Shown here: positions 21,201 to 28,978 of the stretch, in pieces
Layout: each line of letters opens with the position of its first letter
Position numbering within the stretch: position 1 is the stretch's first letter
Source: Candidatus Copromonas avistercoris (nom. illeg.)
GTDB lineage: Bacteria; Bacillota; Clostridia; Lachnospirales; Lachnospiraceae
NCBI GenBank assembly: GCA_018713185.1
Contig: DVFQ01000066.1
Coordinates: 1 to 34,595, forward strand
DNA: 34,595 bases
Direction of reading: 5' to 3'
Notes under the pieces: model-generated
The model's input: the letters and a program-made list of their open reading frames with translations, nothing else
Databases searched by the model: none
What the model was told of the DNA's origin: nothing
Made by a program: the position numbers and the translations under genes

Positions 21201-22113
21201 CGTGACCATTAAGGATACAAAGAAAAAACGCGAGATCATCGTGACGGATAACGAGACGGGCAATTCCAAGACCTATCTGATCCCCTACGGATCCAGGATC
21301 AAGGTGACCGACGGCCAGGTGCTGGAGGCCGGAGACGTCCTGACAGAGGGAAGCATTAACCCCCATGACCTGTTAAAGGTTAAGGGCGTGCGGGCCGTTC
21401 AGGACTACATGCTCCGCGAGGTACAGCGGGTTTACCGTCTCCAGGGCGTTGAGATCAACGATAAGCATATCGAGATGATCGTCCGCCAGATGCTTAAGAA
21501 GGTACGGGTAGAGGAGAGCGGAGATTCCGAGATCCTTCCGGGAACCTCCATGAGCGTTCTGGAATTCAACGAGATGAACGAGAAGCTGATCGCCGAAGGA
21601 AAGAAGCCGGCGGAGGGCAAGCAGGTGATGCTGGGAATTACAAAGGCGTCCCTTGCTACGGATTCCTTCCTGTCCGCAGCCTCCTTCCAGGAGACCACTA
21701 AGGTTCTGACTGAGGCGGCCATCAACGGCAAGGTGGATCACCTCATCGGCTTGAAGGAGAATGTTCTGATCGGTAAGCTGATCCCGGCCGGAACTGGAAT
21801 GAAGCGCTATAGAAGCATCCGGCTGAGCACCGACGTTAAGAAGGAGGAGCCGAAGCCGGAGGAGGAGCTCCAGGAGGAGACGGCTCCCCTTGGGGAAGCT
21901 GAGGAGATCATCCTGAACCAGGACGACACTGAAGAGGTGGAGCCGGCGGAGGATCCCGTTCTGGAGGAAGCTTCGGCAGATCCTAAGGATCCGGACGATT
22001 TCCAGGATGAGGACGGCGCTGAGGCTTTGAACGGTTCTGAGGATCCGGAGAACGGCGGAGAGCCGCTTCCGGAAGAAACTTCCGGGGAATCGGACACTCC
22101 TGACGGAGAATAA
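18295..22113 (+). CDS. rpoC: RNA polymerase beta-prime subunit
   Basis: Full-length beta-prime subunit of 1272 aa. The N-terminal zinc site is Cys66, 68, 81 and 84; the catalytic magnesium loop NADFDGDQM is at 454-462 (Asp456, 458, 460); the second zinc site includes Cys884, 891 and 894 ([11 protein letters not shown]). The bridge and trigger-helix region carries [20 protein letters not shown]. After the normal C terminus (around residue 1185) comes a tail of nearly 90 residues with roughly 40% Asp/Glu and many prolines, probably disordered. The SD GAAGGGAG precedes the ATG. No intrinsic terminator is evident right after the stop. Confidence 0.98.
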   Translation: MPEINETYQPMTFDAIRIGLASSEKILEWSHGEVKKPETINYRTLKPEKDGLYCERIFGPTKDWECHCGKYKKIRYKGVICDRCGVEVTKSSVRRERIGHIALAAPVSHIWYFKGIPSRMGLILDISPRVLEKVLYFASYIVLDPGTTGLQLKQVLSEKEYRDAVEKYGYGTFRVGMGAEAIQELLKNIDLEKDSAELRKALQESTGQKRARIIKRLEVVDAFRNSGNKPEWMIMNVIPVIPPDIRPMVQLDGGRFATSDLNDLYRRIINRNNRLARLLELGAPDIIVRNEKRMLQEAVDALIDNGRRGRPVTGPGNRALKSLSDMLKGKQGRFRQNLLGKRVDYSGRSVIVVGPELKIYQCGLPKEMAIELFKPFVMKELVANGTAHNIKNAKKMVERLQTEVWDVLEDVIKEHPVMLNRAPTLHRLGIQAFEPILVEGKAIKLHPLVCTAFNADFDGDQMAVHLPLSMEAQAECRFLLLSPNNLLKPSDGGPVAVPSQDMVLGIYYLTQERPGDKGEGKFFKSPNEAILAYENGVVTLHARIKVRVTKTMPDGTVKSGIIDTTVGRILFNEIIPQDLGFVDRSIPGNELKPEIDFLVKKKQLKQILEKVINTHGAIQTAVTLDDIKAIGYKYSTRAAMTVSISDMTVPETKKQLLADAEATVDKISRNFRRGLITEEERYKEVIDTWKATDDQLTHDLLTGLDKYNNIFMMADSGARGSDKQIKQLAGMRGLMADTTGHTIELPIKSNFREGLDVLEYFISAHGARKGLSDTALRTADSGYLTRRLVDVSQDLIIRETDCCEGKGDIPYMEITGFSDGKETIESLEERLTGRYIAETITDPDTGEVVVKANHMCTPKRAAAVVKVLEKLGRNSVKIRTVLTCKCHIGVCAKCYGANMATGQPVQVGEAVGIIAAQSIGEPGTQLTMRTFHTGGVAGGDITQGLPRVEELFEARRPKGLAIIAEFGGVVTIKDTKKKREIIVTDNETGNSKTYLIPYGSRIKVTDGQVLEAGDVLTEGSINPHDLLKVKGVRAVQDYMLREVQRVYRLQGVEINDKHIEMIVRQMLKKVRVEESGDSEILPGTSMSVLEFNEMNEKLIAEGKKPAEGKQVMLGITKASLATDSFLSAASFQETTKVLTEAAINGKVDHLIGLKENVLIGKLIPAGTGMKRYRSIRLSTDVKKEEPKPEEELQEETAPLGEAEEIILNQDDTEEVEPAEDPVLEEASADPKDPDDFQDEDGAEALNGSEDPENGGEPLPEETSGESDTPDGE

Positions 22114-22141
22114 ATTTAAGAAAAACGAATAAGGAAATTTT

Positions 22142-22203
22142 GGCAGGGGATGCCGCAGGATCGGATTGGAGCTTTCCATTTACGGCCGGCGGGGTCCCCT
22201 GCC
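22142..22203 (+). promoter_or_regulatory. Structured leader before CDF exporter (candidate metal-sensing RNA)
   Basis: GGCAGGGGA (22142-22150) pairs exactly with TCCCCTGCC (22195-22203). The 44 nt between contain further short complementary segments (GCCG/CGGC, TGGA/TCCA), so a multi-branched fold is possible. It lies 35 nt upstream of the exporter start and no T-run follows. Metal exporters of this type are often preceded by Mn2+ (yybP-ykoY) or Ni/Co riboswitches; I cannot match this leader to either consensus by eye. Confidence 0.45.
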
Positions 22204-22238
22204 GTACGTTATGGAAGGTTAGAAGAGGAAAACTAGTT

Positions 22239-23405
22239 ATGATAACCGTATTGTCACATTTTTTTATTAAAGACCGGGACCGGATGGAGGACGGAAGTGT
22301 CCGGCGGGCTTATGGAATGCTGTGCAGCATCGTGGGAATCCTTCTCAACGTGCTGCTGTTTGCGGGAAAATATCTGGCGGGCGTTTTAAGCGGCTCTATC
22401 GCCATTACGGCGGACGCGTTTAATAACCTGTCGGACGCGGGTTCCTCCTTTATTACGCTGGTGGGCTTCCGGTTTTCCGGGATGAAGGCGGACGCCAGCC
22501 ACCCCTTCGGCCATGGAAGGATCGAGTATATTTCCGGGTTCGGCGTGTCCGTGGTGATCATTTTGATGGGCGTGGAGCTTTTAAAGACCTCGGTGGAAAA
22601 GATCCTGCATCCGGAACCGGTAAACGCGGGACTTCTGCCGGCGGCAATCCTGGCGGCGTCGATCTGCGTCAAGCTGTACATGTCGTATTATAACCGGAAA
22701 ATCGGTGCCCGGATCGGCTCGGAAGCTATGAAGGCGGCGGGAATGGACAGCTTAAGCGATTCGGCGGCGACGGGAGCGGTCCTGTTTTCCATGGCGGTCG
22801 GCTATTTTACGGAGCTAAAGATCGACGGCTGGTGCGGCTGCCTTGTGGCCTGCTTTGTCCTGTACGCCGGCTATGAGGCGGCAAAGGATACGCTGAATCC
22901 TCTTTTGGGACAGCCGCCGTCGAAGGAATATGTGGAGCAGATCCGGGAGATCGTGATGAGCCATCCGGAGATCCTGGGGATCCATGACCTTGTGGTCCAT
23001 GATTACGGGCCCGGCCGGCGGATGGTATCTCTTCATGGGGAGGTTTCCGGAAACGGGGATATTTACGAGCTCCATGATGTGATCGACCGCATCGAGAAGG
23101 AGCTGAACCAGAAGATGGGCTGCGAGGCGGTGATCCATATGGACCCGATCCAGGCGGACGACTTAACGGTGTCGGAAACGAAGAAGGAACTGGTGAAGCT
23201 TCTGGCGAATGCCTATCCCGATGTTTCCATCCACGACTTCCGCATGGTCCAGGGACCGACCCATACGAATTTAATATTTGACGCGGTGGTTCCTTACGGT
23301 TATGATAAGAGTGACGGGGAAGTAAAAGAAGGGATTGAACGCCTGGTAGCGGAGCATTGGGACAACTATTTTGCCGTGGTCCAGGTGGAGCAGTCCTACA
23401 TATAA
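22239..23405 (+). CDS. Cation diffusion facilitator metal exporter, Mn-type motifs
   Basis: A CDF-family exporter of 388 aa with six membrane helices (about 25-210) and a long cytoplasmic C-terminal region (about 215-388). The helix-2 site reads ADAFNNLSD, giving Asn62-x3-Asp66; the helix-5 site reads MDSLSD, giving Asp170-x3-Asp174. Zn-specific CDFs have His/Asp at these places, whereas manganese exporters such as MntE have Asn-Asp-Asp-Asp, so Mn2+ export is inferred. It also has the conserved HPFGHGR loop (88-94). The start at 22239 is preceded by AGAGGA; the frame extends 33 codons upstream through the structured leader, which is probably untranslated. dpaL follows after 17 bp. Confidence 0.92.
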   Translation: MITVLSHFFIKDRDRMEDGSVRRAYGMLCSIVGILLNVLLFAGKYLAGVLSGSIAITADAFNNLSDAGSSFITLVGFRFSGMKADASHPFGHGRIEYISGFGVSVVIILMGVELLKTSVEKILHPEPVNAGLLPAAILAASICVKLYMSYYNRKIGARIGSEAMKAAGMDSLSDSAATGAVLFSMAVGYFTELKIDGWCGCLVACFVLYAGYEAAKDTLNPLLGQPPSKEYVEQIREIVMSHPEILGIHDLVVHDYGPGRRMVSLHGEVSGNGDIYELHDVIDRIEKELNQKMGCEAVIHMDPIQADDLTVSETKKELVKLLANAYPDVSIHDFRMVQGPTHTNLIFDAVVPYGYDKSDGEVKEGIERLVAEHWDNYFAVVQVEQSYI

Positions 23406-23422
23406 GGAGGGTTACAAGCAAT

Positions 23423-24640
23423 ATGAATCAAACGATCACGGTGTATCAGGGAAAACGGCCGGGCGGGACGCCGCCGTCCTTTCTTGGGGAGGACGCGGCA
23501 AAGAAGGTAAGGGCCTTTCACCGGTCCTTGGAGGAATACTGCGAAACGCCGCTGGTATCCCTGGATTCCATGGCGAAGCGGCTGGGCGTCGGCGGGATCT
23601 ACGTTAAGGACGAGTCCAAGCGGTTCGGGCTGAATGCCTTTAAAGCCCTGGGGGCGTCCTATGCGGTCCATGAGCTTTTGTCCGCCCAGTACGGACAGAA
23701 TGCGGAGAACGCCGGCGGGGCCGCGGGAATGAATGCTGGCTCGGCCGCGGGAACAGCTGCGGATACGGTCCATCCGGCGTTTCCCGGCGGAAAAGGGAAG
23801 GTGTTTGTGACCGCCACCGACGGAAACCACGGCAAAGGAGTCGCCTGGTCCGCCTGGAAAGCGGGGGGAAGAGCCTTTGTTTTTATGCCGAAGGGTTCCC
23901 GGACCTGCCGCGTGGAGGCCATCGCCGCCATTGGGGAGACGAAGGTGACGGTGACGGACTGGAATTATGATGATACGGTCCGCTATGCCTGGAATTTCGC
24001 GAAGGAGAACGGATATTATTTTGTCCAGGATACCGGCTTCGACGGCTATACGCAGATCCCGGATCTGATCGCCCAGGGCTATTTGACGATGATCGGGGAA
24101 GCCCTGGAGCAGCTTGCGAAAAAGGGCGTAGAGCGGCCGACCCATGTATTTTTACAGGCGGGCGTCGGCACCATGGCGGGAGGCGTCTTGGGCTATCTGG
24201 CAAACCGGTACGGCGAGAAGCTTCCGGTCACGTCGATCATCGAGGCGGATGAGTCCGCCTGCGTTCTGGCTTCCGCAAAGGCCGGGGAGCGGGTGGCCAT
24301 CGGAGGAAATCCGCAGACGGTCATGGCCGGATTGAACTGCGGCGAGGTCAGCATCTGCATCTGGCCCATCCTGCGGGATTTTGCCAGCTTCTATATTTCC
24401 TGCCCCGACTGGGTGACGGAGCTGGGAATGCGGACGTACGCCCATCCCGAGGGAAGCGACCAGCCGGTGATCTCCGGAGAATCGGGAGCTGTGGGCCTGG
24501 GGCTGATCATGAGCCTCTGCGAAAAGCCGGAGTATGAAGAGGCCCGGAAGGCGATGGGCCTGAATGAGGACGCCAGAATCCTTTTGATCTCCACGGAAGG
24601 GAATACGGATCCGGAACATTATGATGCGGTAACGAGATAA
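23423..24640 (+). CDS. dpaL: Diaminopropionate ammonia-lyase
   Basis: A PLP-dependent enzyme that converts 2,3-diaminopropionate to pyruvate and ammonia; 405 aa, normal for the family (E. coli YgeX). The PLP lysine is Lys74 in NAFKALGASY. The TATDGNHGKGVAW motif (130-142) includes Asp133, the counterpart of the catalytic aspartate. GVGTMAGGVLGY is the glycine-rich phosphate loop. Between them, residues about 91-117 form a Gly/Ala/Asn-rich low-complexity stretch where relatives have an ordinary helix-loop. ATG 23423 has AAGGAGG upstream; the earlier in-frame ATG at 23357 lies inside the CDF gene. It is probably cotranscribed with the CDF exporter, without an obvious functional link. Confidence 0.94.
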   Translation: MNQTITVYQGKRPGGTPPSFLGEDAAKKVRAFHRSLEEYCETPLVSLDSMAKRLGVGGIYVKDESKRFGLNAFKALGASYAVHELLSAQYGQNAENAGGAAGMNAGSAAGTAADTVHPAFPGGKGKVFVTATDGNHGKGVAWSAWKAGGRAFVFMPKGSRTCRVEAIAAIGETKVTVTDWNYDDTVRYAWNFAKENGYYFVQDTGFDGYTQIPDLIAQGYLTMIGEALEQLAKKGVERPTHVFLQAGVGTMAGGVLGYLANRYGEKLPVTSIIEADESACVLASAKAGERVAIGGNPQTVMAGLNCGEVSICIWPILRDFASFYISCPDWVTELGMRTYAHPEGSDQPVISGESGAVGLGLIMSLCEKPEYEEARKAMGLNEDARILLISTEGNTDPEHYDAVTR

Positions 24641-24645
24641 AAAAG

Positions 24646-24674
24646 TTGCCTGTTTTTTGAATTTATGGTATGAT
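24646..24674 (+). promoter_or_regulatory. Promoter of Met-rich secreted protein gene
   Basis: TTGCCT (24646-24651), 17-nt spacer, TATGAT (24669-24674), only a few bases after the dpaL stop. The start codon lies 37 nt beyond the -10, with AGGAGGA before it. Confidence 0.75.
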
Positions 24675-24711
24675 CCTGATATAAAGTCTGTCAAAAAGGA
24701 GGAGGATTACA

Positions 24712-25749
24712 ATGAAAAGGTGGAAGATCGTGCTGGCCGCAGTTCCGATGACCATGGCTCTTGCGTTTCCGGCATTTGCGGGAGAGTGGCACCAGGATAT
24801 GAACGGCTGGTGGTATGAAACGGACGACGGCTCCTATTACCGCAACGGCTGGGAGTGGATCGACGGAGACCAGGACGGATGGGCGGAATGCTACTATTTC
24901 AATAACCAGGGATACGTGGCGATGCGCACCAGACAGGTAGATGGCTGGGAGATCAACGAGGGTGGAGCCTGGACCGTGGACGGCGAGGTCCAGAAAAAGT
25001 ACGTTCCGGTCCCGGGAATGGAAAATGATCCGGCCGCCGAGGAGGTGTACCGGGCTGCCTATGCGAAAAACGAAGCTCTGACCTCCGCGGATGTGGACGC
25101 CAGCTATGTGATGTCCATGGAGATGGAGGGAATGACCCTGGATATCGGAATGGATATGAACATGAAGATGAAGGGGCTTCCGGATAACATCGAATACGTA
25201 GCCAGCGGAACCATGGATCTTTTGGGAGCGGAGATCCCCATGACCATGTTCTATACGGACGGCTATATGTACACGGATACCATGGGACAGAAGACCAAAC
25301 AGCCGATGGAAGCCATGGAGGCGGTGGCTCAGGCCAACAGCACCATGTCCGGCGTCGAGGTGGATCTCTCCGCGATGCGCGGAATGCGGATGCATACGGA
25401 GAACGGAAATACGGTGATCTCCTATACGATGGATCCGTCGGCGATGAATTCCATTATGGATTCGGCGATGATGGATATGAGCGCTTATGACGCCATGGGA
25501 GCGGACTACCAGGTTGTTATCAACAGCTGCGAGGGCACCATGACCATCAACAGCGAAGGCTATTATGAAGCCGCCAGCATCTATATGGATATGTCGGCAA
25601 CGATCTCCGCGGAAGGCGAGAGCATGGATGTCGGCTATAAGATCGATATGGACATGACCTACAACAATCCCGGACAGGAAGTGAATTTTGAACTCCCGTC
25701 CACGGAAGGGTATCAGGAGATGTACGCTCTTTTGGAGGAAGCTGCTTAA
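24712..25749 (+). CDS. Secreted methionine-rich protein with cell-wall-binding-like repeat
   Basis: 345 aa. A signal peptide (positively charged start, hydrophobic core, AFA-G near residue 23) predicts export without a lipobox cysteine. Residues about 25-90 contain aromatic/Gly repeats (GWWYETDDGSYYRNGWEWI, then YYFNNQGYVA), resembling choline-binding-type wall-anchoring repeats. The remainder (about 105-345) alternates strand-like segments and resembles DUF6612/LppX-like beta proteins. By my count 39 of 345 residues are methionine (over 11%), concentrated in runs such as MDMNMKMK; this is far above normal. It has its own promoter and a downstream terminator. The function is unknown; metal binding or oxidant scavenging are possibilities. 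Confidence 0.85.
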   Translation: MKRWKIVLAAVPMTMALAFPAFAGEWHQDMNGWWYETDDGSYYRNGWEWIDGDQDGWAECYYFNNQGYVAMRTRQVDGWEINEGGAWTVDGEVQKKYVPVPGMENDPAAEEVYRAAYAKNEALTSADVDASYVMSMEMEGMTLDIGMDMNMKMKGLPDNIEYVASGTMDLLGAEIPMTMFYTDGYMYTDTMGQKTKQPMEAMEAVAQANSTMSGVEVDLSAMRGMRMHTENGNTVISYTMDPSAMNSIMDSAMMDMSAYDAMGADYQVVINSCEGTMTINSEGYYEAASIYMDMSATISAEGESMDVGYKIDMDMTYNNPGQEVNFELPSTEGYQEMYALLEEAA

Positions 25750-25758
25750 AAATGCGTG

Positions 25759-25782
25759 AGCGCCGCTTTGACGGCGGCGCAG
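25759..25782 (+). other. GC-rich hairpin after secreted protein gene
   Basis: GCGCCGC and GGCGGCGC segments form a strong short stem-loop just past the stop codon. Only a few bases and no T-tract follow, so it is probably a stabilising 3' hairpin upstream of the true terminator. Confidence 0.5.
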
Positions 25783-25808
25783 CGATAAAACGGCAGTGAA
25801 AAAAGGAG

Positions 25809-25860
25809 GCCCGCTTTGCAAAAACCGGTTGATCGGGTTTGTTGTAAAGCGGGCTGTTTT
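25809..25860 (+). terminator. Intrinsic terminator after Met-rich secreted protein gene
   Basis: GCCCGCTTT (25809-25817) pairs with AAAGCGGGC (25846-25854), with further pairing TGCAA/TTGTA-like inside, followed by TGTTTT. This separates the secreted protein gene from the glycosyltransferase-collagen operon. Confidence 0.9.
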
Positions 25861-25919
25861 GCGCGCGGCCAAGGAAACAGGCATATACTGGCAGTAAGCG
25901 AACCGATGGGAGTTTTTAC

Positions 25920-27020
25920 ATGGTTTCTGTCAGTCTATGCATGATCGTAAAGGATGAGGAAGCGGTTCTTTCCCGATGCCTTACGAGCGTTGGGGATTTC
26001 GCGGATGAGATCATCATCGTGGATACCGGTTCCAAAGACCGGACGAAGGAGATCGCCGGGCAGTTTACAGATAAGATCTATGATTTTTCTTGGAGGGATG
26101 ATTTTGCCGCCGCCAGAAATTTCGCCTTTGAAAAAGGGACGGGAGATTACCTGTTCTGGCTGGACGCGGATGATGTGATCCCCAAAGAGGAGCTTACGAA
26201 GCTAATGGATTTAAAGGCGTCTCTTGAGGATCCGCTGCCGGATGTTGTGATGATGAACTACGCGGTGGGATTTGACGAGTCGGGCCGGCCGGTTTTTTCC
26301 TTTTTCCGGGAGCGGATGATCAAAAGAGGCCCCAACGCCGTCTGGCGGGGCAGGATCCATGAGGTGATCCCGCCGTTTGGAACGGTGATCAAGAAAGAGA
26401 TCACCATCGAGCACCATAAGCGAAAAACCTCTGACGCGGGACGGAATCTGAGGATCCTTAAGGAGATGCAGAGGACGGAGGGCCTGGGGACAAGAGATCA
26501 GTATTATTATGGAAAGGAACTATATTACCATAAGCAATACCGGGAGGCGGAGCGGGCGCTGGCGGAATTTTTAAAGCGTCCGGACGGCTGGCGGGAGGAT
26601 CAGGTAGACGCCTGCCGCCACCGCGCCTACTGCCTGTATGGGCTGTCCGAGGAAGAAGAAGCGCTGTCCGCGCTCTTGGAGGGACTGCGGTTCTCCATTC
26701 CCCGCCCGGAGCTTTGCTGCGATATCGGCTGGTGGTTTTTTAGAAAAGAACGGTATCCGGAGGCGGCCTGGTGGTACCGGAGGGCGCTGGAGAACCGGAA
26801 AACAGCCGGAAACGAAGGCTTTATCCAGGAGGAGCTGCGGGGATACGTCCCCTGCCTCCAGCTTTGCGTCTGCTATGACCGGATGGGGAAACGGGGGCTT
26901 GCCGCCCGGTATAATGAAATGGCGGACCGCTTCCGGCCCGGTTCCGAGGTCTGCGAACAAAACCGGCGGTATTTTCGGAAGACCGGGGCAAAACCGGACG
27001 TCCCGCATATGATAAAGTAA
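25920..27020 (+). CDS. Family 2 glycosyltransferase with TPR-like C terminus
   Basis: 366 aa. The N-terminal GT-A domain (about 1-200) shows [16 protein letters not shown], the nucleotide-binding [12 protein letters not shown] (31-42) and the metal-binding DXD motif in FWLDADD (79-85); RGRIHEVI is typical of TPR-associated GT2 enzymes. The second half is helical with repeat-like segments ([30 protein letters not shown]), suggesting TPRs that hold a protein acceptor. GGGAG lies 8 nt before the ATG. The collagen-like gene begins 20 bp downstream, so the likely acceptor is its Thr-rich collagen region. In C. difficile a glycosyltransferase gene, sgtA, likewise sits beside bclA3. The sugar and acceptor are inferred. 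Confidence 0.9.
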   Translation: MVSVSLCMIVKDEEAVLSRCLTSVGDFADEIIIVDTGSKDRTKEIAGQFTDKIYDFSWRDDFAAARNFAFEKGTGDYLFWLDADDVIPKEELTKLMDLKASLEDPLPDVVMMNYAVGFDESGRPVFSFFRERMIKRGPNAVWRGRIHEVIPPFGTVIKKEITIEHHKRKTSDAGRNLRILKEMQRTEGLGTRDQYYYGKELYYHKQYREAERALAEFLKRPDGWREDQVDACRHRAYCLYGLSEEEEALSALLEGLRFSIPRPELCCDIGWWFFRKERYPEAAWWYRRALENRKTAGNEGFIQEELRGYVPCLQLCVCYDRMGKRGLAARYNEMADRFRPGSEVCEQNRRYFRKTGAKPDVPHMIK

Positions 27021-27040
27021 AACAAGCCAAGGAGAACAAC

Positions 27041-28306
27041 ATGTTTCATCCTTATGAATCTTTATCAAAAGTAATGCGGGGCTTTACGGGAAAAGAGACG
27101 GAGCGCTCCGATGAGAAATATTCGCCGGCGGAGACGGACGGCGGCCGGGAGGTCAGCGGATGCTCCTGCGGCTGCGGAAGACCGTGCTATCCCCGGTACT
27201 GCTGCTATGGCCCGACGGGTCCGACCGGCCCGATGGGTCCAATGGGGCCGATGGGACCAATGGGCCCGATGGGGCCTCAGGGCGTTACGGGAGCAACAGG
27301 AGCTACCGGTCCGATGGGCCCCATGGGATTTCCCGGCGCCGCAGGAGCGACAGGAGCGACGGGTGCGACAGGCGCAACAGGAGCTACTGGCCCGGCAGGA
27401 GCAGGACTGGAAAATGTTTCTGAATTTTCTGTCGGAACGCCCTACGCGAGAGGCGCGATGGTCTTTTATAACGGCGCTCTTTACCAGGTGGCCCAGAATA
27501 ACCCGACCGGCCTTCCTGGAATGTCTCCGGATTACAATCTGATCACGGTTGCAGGAGCGACGGGCGCGACAGGCCCGGCCGGAGCCACAGGCGCAACAGG
27601 AGCGACGGGTGCGACAGGAGCCACAGGAGCGGCAGGAGCCACGGGAGCGACGGGAGCCACCGGTCCGGCAGGTCCGGCAGGAGCCGCAGGCGCAGCGGGA
27701 GCCACAGGAGCGACGGGAGCAACGGGAGCCACCGGTCCGGAAGGCCCGGCAGGAGCCGCGGGGGCGGCTGGCGCCACCGGCGCAACGGGAGCAACGGGAG
27801 CAACCGGTCCGGAAGGCCCGGCGGGAGCCGCGGGGGCGGCGGGAGCAACCGGCGCGACAGGCGCAACGGGAGCAACTGGCCCCACGGGAGCCGCTCCGCC
27901 GTTAAACGCGTTATATGCCACCAATACTGGAACCCAGAATCCGGCGGCCACCGGCGATCCGCTGACCTTTGATACCACCCAGCTGGCGGAAGGAACGGCG
28001 GTCACCCATACGGGCGGCAGCAGCGACATTACGCTTACGGAAAACGGCGTGTACCAGATTTCCTACTCTACCGTAGGAACGGATACCACCGGCGCGGGCA
28101 CGACCAGCGTTCAGCTGCAGGAGGACGGCACGGAGATCCCGGGAACCACTTCCGCGGCCAACGTGGCCAACGCCAACGACCAGGCGGCTCTTTCGGGAAC
28201 GGCGATCGTCGACGTAACCTCGGCCCCGGTGACCATTACCTTAAATTCCATTGGAACCAACCAGCAGTTTTCCAATACGGGAGTTTCCGTGCGGAAGCTG
28301 GATTAA
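27041..28306 (+). CDS. BclA-like collagen-repeat surface protein
   Basis: 421 aa. Residues 1-40 are a hydrophilic leader; 41-55 a cysteine cluster (Cys41, 43, 45, 49, 54, 55); 57-122 a first collagen block of about 22 Gly-X-Y triplets (GPM-rich, then GAT); 123-171 a non-collagen module; 172-285 a second block of about 38 triplets dominated by GAT, GPE and GAA; 286-421 a beta-rich C-terminal domain resembling the BclA/C1q-like trimerisation head. There is no classical signal peptide or LPXTG motif, as with exosporium BclA proteins, so spore-surface display is plausible. Thr in GAT triplets is a typical O-glycosylation site. AAGGAG precedes the ATG, and the gene shares an operon with the glycosyltransferase. 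Confidence 0.92.
   Translation: MFHPYESLSKVMRGFTGKETERSDEKYSPAETDGGREVSGCSCGCGRPCYPRYCCYGPTGPTGPMGPMGPMGPMGPMGPQGVTGATGATGPMGPMGFPGAAGATGATGATGATGATGPAGAGLENVSEFSVGTPYARGAMVFYNGALYQVAQNNPTGLPGMSPDYNLITVAGATGATGPAGATGATGATGATGATGAAGATGATGATGPAGPAGAAGAAGATGATGATGATGPEGPAGAAGAAGATGATGATGATGPEGPAGAAGAAGATGATGATGATGPTGAAPPLNALYATNTGTQNPAATGDPLTFDTTQLAEGTAVTHTGGSSDITLTENGVYQISYSTVGTDTTGAGTTSVQLQEDGTEIPGTTSAANVANANDQAALSGTAIVDVTSAPVTITLNSIGTNQQFSNTGVSVRKLD
27662..27877 (+). repeat. 3 x 72-bp tandem repeat in collagen gene
   Basis: Units 27662-27733, 27734-27805 and 27806-27877 each encode eight triplets: GPE (GPA in the first), GPA, GAA, GAA and four GAT. Units two and three are the most similar. 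The 72-bp period keeps both reading frame and triplet register, so copy-number change would alter filament length only. Confidence 0.92.
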
Positions 28307-28353
28307 CGAAAGAATCAGAACTTTTTGACAGGCGCTGCCGCGCGGTGAGCAAA

Positions 28354-28371
28354 GGCCGCCGCGCGGCGGCC
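28354..28371. repeat. 18-bp GC palindrome downstream of collagen gene
   Basis: GGCCGCCGCGCGGCGGCC is its own reverse complement. An alternative pairing, AAGGCCG (28352-28358) with CGGCCTT (28378-28384), is mutually exclusive with it. No T-tract follows. It may be a weak 3' end or barrier between the collagen gene and the next gene. Confidence 0.6.
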
Positions 28372-28420
28372 AGACTGCGGCCTTAGAATACGGGGATAAA
28401 AAGAAGGAAGGGGAAAACGA

Positions 28421-28927
28421 ATGTTCAGAGAATTGCGGAGAAAACGGCAGGCGTTATCGGAAACGGACTGTTCGGATATTTTAAAGAGGGGAACGTCCGG
28501 CGTTCTCGCCCTCATGGGAGACGGAGGATATCCCTATGCCGTTCCCATGAGCTATGTCTATGACGGGGAGAAGCTGTACTTTCACTGCGCGAAAAGCGGT
28601 CATAAGCTGGACGCCATCGCGGGGAATCCCAAGGCTTCCTTTTGTGTCGTTGACCGGGATCAGGTGGTGCCGGAGGAATATACCACGTATTTTCGCAGCG
28701 TGATCGTGTTCGGCACAATGCGGATCATAGAGGAGGAACAGGAAAAACGGACGGCGATTGAAAAGCTGGCGCTTAAATACGCGCCGGAGGATTCGGCCCA
28801 AAACCGCGCGGCGGCGATCGAGAAGGATTGGAAGCCGCTATGTATGCTGGAGCTGACGCCGGAGCATATTACCGGCAAGGAAGCCGTCGAGCTTACGAAG
28901 CGGCGGGTACTTAAGACAGAGTCTTAG
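28421..28927 (+). CDS. Pyridoxamine 5-phosphate oxidase-like / NimA-related flavoprotein
   Basis: 168 aa with a split-barrel FMN-binding fold. RRKRQALSETDCSDIL at the N terminus, then GTSGVLALMGDGGYPYAVPMSYVYDGEKLYFH (about 24-55) and CAKSGHKLDAI are hallmarks of the Nim-like subgroup found throughout anaerobic Firmicutes. Some relatives (NimA) reduce 5-nitroimidazoles, but most members are unassigned, so resistance should not be assumed. AAGGGG precedes the ATG. glpK follows after about 50 bp and may be cotranscribed. Confidence 0.9.
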   Translation: MFRELRRKRQALSETDCSDILKRGTSGVLALMGDGGYPYAVPMSYVYDGEKLYFHCAKSGHKLDAIAGNPKASFCVVDRDQVVPEEYTTYFRSVIVFGTMRIIEEEQEKRTAIEKLALKYAPEDSAQNRAAAIEKDWKPLCMLELTPEHITGKEAVELTKRRVLKTES

Positions 28928-28978
28928 ACCGGGATGAAAACCGGACAGGCACAGATGGATCGGGGAGGGAATCGATTT

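Noticed and set aside
20104-21366. A 420-codon minus-strand open frame opposite rpoC
   Set aside because: Antisense shadow of a highly conserved gene with biased codons; no initiation signals.
24691-25884. A 397-codon minus-strand frame rich in His, opposite the Met-rich secreted gene
   Set aside because: Met codons (ATG) read as CAT (His) on the other strand; the plus-strand product has a signal peptide, SD, promoter and terminator, so the antisense frame is an artefact.
25881-25890. Sigma-K-like -10 (CATATACTG) before the glycosyltransferase-collagen operon
   Set aside because: The -10 matches CATANNNTA only partly and no AC element sits at the right distance, so sporulation control is not supported from sequence alone.
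28421-28927. Nitroimidazole resistance gene
   Set aside because: Nim-like fold is clear, but most such flavoproteins in anaerobic Firmicutes are not shown to give resistance; kept as a family-level call only.
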